From Hemicentrotus pulcherrimus (taxonomy: Eukaryota; Echinodermata; Echinoidea; Camarodonta; Strongylocentrotidae): a DNA stretch of 64,000 bases. This document shows, piece by piece, positions 60,611 to 64,000 of this stretch (positions within the stretch are counted from its first letter, which is position 1; every line of letters begins with the position of its first letter). The notes beneath the pieces are model-generated. The model was not told the DNA's origin, searched no databases, and saw only the letters and a program-made list of their open reading frames with translations. The stretch is from NCBI GenBank assembly GCA_003118195.1, contig BEXV01000329.1, forward strand, positions 143,239-207,238. Direction: 5' to 3'. The position numbers and the translations under genes are program-made.

Positions 60611-62700
60611 ACGATGAACAATGTTAGAAATAAGGGAGGGAGAAGAAAAAAAGGAAATAAACAGGGAAAATAGACACATTGATGAGCGATGGAGAGATTA
60701 TTGTATGAGGCGGGAATGAGAAATAAGCGGTAACTGAAAAATATTGCGATAGCGATACGGGTTTTGCTTCCTTTCAGGAATGATGATGATAATTTAATCT
60801 TGTTAATAATTAAGTAGAATATATTATGGAATATGGTGCCATGGATATCTCTTAAAATGGAAGCCCTTTGAAGTTGTGTAATTAAAGATAATTTTTATAT
60901 TATTACACGAAACAGCAATTGAAAAAATGCCATGGAAACTTTGTATACGTGAAGCTAAAAGGCGAGCAACTGGTCACCTAAAAATGCGAAAAGAATAATT
61001 ACACGTGATAGACAAAGATGGAGAAAAGGAGATGGAGAAAGAACTAGAGGAAATGGATACTCGTAAGGAGAGATGCCAAGGCAATGATAGTGTTGTCACC
61101 TTCTAAAACATGTGTAATTGGACATCTTCTCTTACCGTCTCAGATATCAGTTTACCCTCAATTCTGTTTCGTATGTAAACATCGCTACGCGTGCCTCTAA
61201 TAAAAAATGAGTTCAAGATCTTCGCTGGTGCACAATTCTCAACTCACCATAGTCTAGTAGTGCGTAGCCGACTATTTTTTCTCGAGACTACTCTTTCATG
61301 TTGAATTCCTACACTGTAAATATTCTCTTGATTAACATTTGAGTGCCGATTATATTCTCTCAATATTTCTGTGATAATGACTCTCCTGGTCATGTTGGTG
61401 GCTAAATATTTGTTTTTAATAATTTTATTGCAATAAATAATTTTGTAAATACACATACGGGCACGACTTGCCCAAAAGAATGGGATTAAGGTCTTTAGGC
61501 TACTTTATCACATTTTCAGTTTAAGAATTTAGTGAGCGAGGGACCAAATATTCTGACTTTGTCCTCAAAATAAACTGGGTAGGATATTAATAATGAAAAT
61601 AGACCCCGCTACCTCAATATGATGTGGCGATTACCTGAATATTGGCAATTTCAATTTTAAAACAAAAATTGTAGGGGCGACCACTGTCGCGTAAACCTTC
61701 GCTCGTGTGGTAAATATTCTCATCATAAATATCATTGTGTGACATCGTCTAATTCATAATGATTATTTGCTGGAAATAAACTTTCATAACAGCTCATGTC
61801 GTGATGATCAACAAGTCGTGATCAAGCATTTATGATTCGTAAACCAAGTGAAATACATGCACCCACAATCTTTTTTTCTTTTTTTAAGAGGCAAAGAAAA
61901 TTAATTTATCAGAAGATAGGAGCATTCATACCCGTCTCACACGTACATGTAATCTTTAATAAAAAATGACGTTTTCATTTTATTTTGAATCTTTTGGAGA
62001 AGTTAAAGTATTTGTGTGTGGTAGGAATATCATAAAAAATCCCCCGTAATCATGATTTTATCATTAATTTTGCTTCAACTGCATATTAGCATGTCACACA
62101 TTTCAATGGTTAATGCACAGGTTTTAAATTCTGATAATTTGTTTTAATAGATCCGAATAAATAGATCTGTAAACACTACTTTTCAAGCTAGTTTCATTGC
62201 TGGCTTGGCATCATACATGCACAACGTACTGATCCCTTCTAAAAACATTTATAACCTGCACATGCCTCACCGGTCTAAACAAATTCAGCTAGTTAGAGAA
62301 AAACAGCATATATCATCAAAATAAACTGAAACTTTCGCTCTATTTCGCTCACCAAGAAGCAATATCATTAGGGGTTTATTTCGGTTATGAGTTTATGAAA
62401 GCCTAAAATCGATGATTTAAGTCTCTAATCTGGTCGCTAAAGGTCACGTGGTAAGGATGAGCCTGTACAAAAGATCCAATTAGTCAGCTGCTCACGATGG
62501 CTGCCGGGTTTATGTAATTACTCACATTTTCTGAAATCTTATTAGGAAGGCTGTCCAAACAGTGTTGGAATCTTTTTATTTGATCATCAGGAGTGAAGAT
62601 ACGTCTGGGGAAAGCCTGATTATGTTAGGTTGATGAATCGCCGTCTGATGATGCTTAGCGTGTGATTAAGACGTTTATTATCGGCTTCAAGGTGAAAGAC

Positions 62701-62753
62701 GGAGAGAGAGGGGGAGAGAGAGACAGAGAGAGGGAGAGAGAGAAAGAGAGAGA
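62701..62753. repeat. (GA)n microsatellite
   Basis: GA repeats with occasional GACA and G interruptions. Confidence 0.9.
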
Positions 62754-64000
62754 TAAACGAAAGAGGAGATAGAAAACTTTGATTTTTAAAGGTCATTCAA
62801 ATTGGTTTCGCAAGAGATTTCCATGATCTTTTTATAATTGTTGATGCTCATGCAGATGTTAAGAAACTTAAGTTCGAAAAAATGTTGGAATGACTTTAAA
62901 TAATGTCACATGGGTAAAATAGAAAAGTAGAAGTGGTCAAGATAAAAATCGGATAAAATTCAGAAGACGAGAGGTGGGGGCCAGATTGGAAACAGTTTAC
63001 ATGAGGTAAGAAGTACATGTACTCCTATAAGAAGAAAGGGAACATGTTAAAAGGGAGAGGAGGAACGAGAAGGAATGTAACAAACATCGGGGCGGTATTG
63101 TGGTAATTGGGGGCACCCATACTGGGTGGATACAATTTGAATGAAAGCGGTCATCGAATTCACCTGAGCAACGCCACGACATTCAAGCACAGGAAGAAAA
63201 TTAGTGTCTAAATCTGTAAATGAAATGATTGTGAAATTAAGATTGAGACACATTCTTGATAGATAAAGTTCATATCTTCTTCGGAAATTCTAGAACAATC
63301 ATGACTACTTAGAACGATAAATAAAGTTTTGAGAAGATGGAAACTGTATTGTCACGAGCACTTAATGAGATGAGGTAAGAAAATGTTATGCTACCTTTAT
63401 GGGTAAGAGTGTATTGTATTGTGAGGACATCTGTTTAAAAACGATAGAAACGAGTAGAAGTGTGAAAATGTAACACTTTTCCCTTTTCACTTGATGTCAG
63501 CCCTAACCACTGCTAAAGGAATTTGTTTCCGAATTAGTTTACTCTTTAGTGTCCTCTGTTAAAATCTTCACATTAGACCTAACAATGTTATCGAATTTGT
63601 CCCCAACTTACAAATCAAATTACAAGACCCATCTTGTCATTGCTGCTAGCTGTATCCATCAACTGTGAATTATTGTAATGCACTGACAATCCTGATCAAA
63701 GTCCATTCAAAACCCTAATCAGTCGCAAAAATAAATTATTCATCACGACAACCTCAAATAATCGTAATGGGCTTCTTACCATAAACCACTGAATTCAGAC
63801 GGTGTAAAGCGAGGGACGGGAGAAGGGGGCAACACCAGGTTTATTTTTCTCTCCCTACCTGCCAGCGAGTATGGCCATTTTCATCCATGGCAGACGACAA
63901 TGTTATAAATGGCAGTTTGATTTTGTCTTCATCCATATTAAGGGGCGCGCTCGGTGCATTCAACAAATTGAATCATAATTACACGGTATTCGGCGCCAAA

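Larger units (their letters stand above)
55331..64000. other. Distal upstream intergenic DNA, no recognised gene
   Basis: Contains the 108-bp tandem duplication (57951), purine microsatellites, and GC-richer patches at about 60000-60130, 62430-62530 and 63780-64000 that might be conserved non-coding elements. No exon is recognised to the end of the window. Confidence 0.55.

Noticed and set aside
1..64000. CRISPR arrays, bacterial operons or viral genes
   Set aside because: No regularly spaced direct repeats, ribosome-binding-site/operon patterns or viral protein motifs were seen; intron-containing homeobox coding marks the DNA as animal nuclear.

Overview
The window looks like AT-rich nuclear DNA from a non-vertebrate deuterostome. 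A sea urchin or other echinoderm is the most likely source. This rests on large introns, abundant GA/CT microsatellites, SINE-like repeats with (ATT)n tails, and hAT-like transposon ends carrying long G runs. The species assignment is an inference; no sequence here proves it.

Only one protein-coding gene can be supported. It is an intact, three-exon EMX-family (empty spiracles) homeobox gene on the minus strand, with start codon at 33544 and stop codon at 15318-15316. The spliced product is 306 residues. The exon coding parts are 589, 179 and 153 nt, joined across introns of 8639 and 8669 bp. All four splice sites are canonical, the phases join without a frameshift, and the second intron falls between homeodomain positions 44 and 45. 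The protein has an N-terminal FSIESLV (eh1-like) motif, a YPWL hexapeptide-like motif, a complete homeodomain with Gln50, and the EMX C-terminal signature [12 protein letters not shown].

Layout: 1-15299 is the 3' flank with no recognisable gene (microsatellites, an ATC-triplet-rich tract, one transposon end). 15316-33544 is the gene. Intron 2 holds a tRNA-like GC-rich repeat beside a 282-base gap, and a cluster of E2F-like motifs. Intron 1 is mostly unique AT-rich DNA with two polypurine tracts. 33566-34900 is the 5' flank, with a candidate promoter containing two inverted CCAAT boxes, a CRE and a GC box. 35000-64000 is upstream intergenic DNA with three (ATT)n-tailed elements, a probable LINE 3' end, two hAT-like ends, a foldback element, a 108-bp tandem duplication and many microsatellites.

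The gene product should be a nuclear DNA-binding transcription factor of anterior/neural patterning. The roughly 15 kb and 30 kb gene-free flanks and long introns fit a developmental regulator with dispersed control elements. I found no operon-like, CRISPR-like or novel multi-gene system. The most unusual material is repeat-derived: G-tract transposon ends coinciding with assembly gaps, structured SINE-like hairpins, and an in-frame 36-codon duplication.
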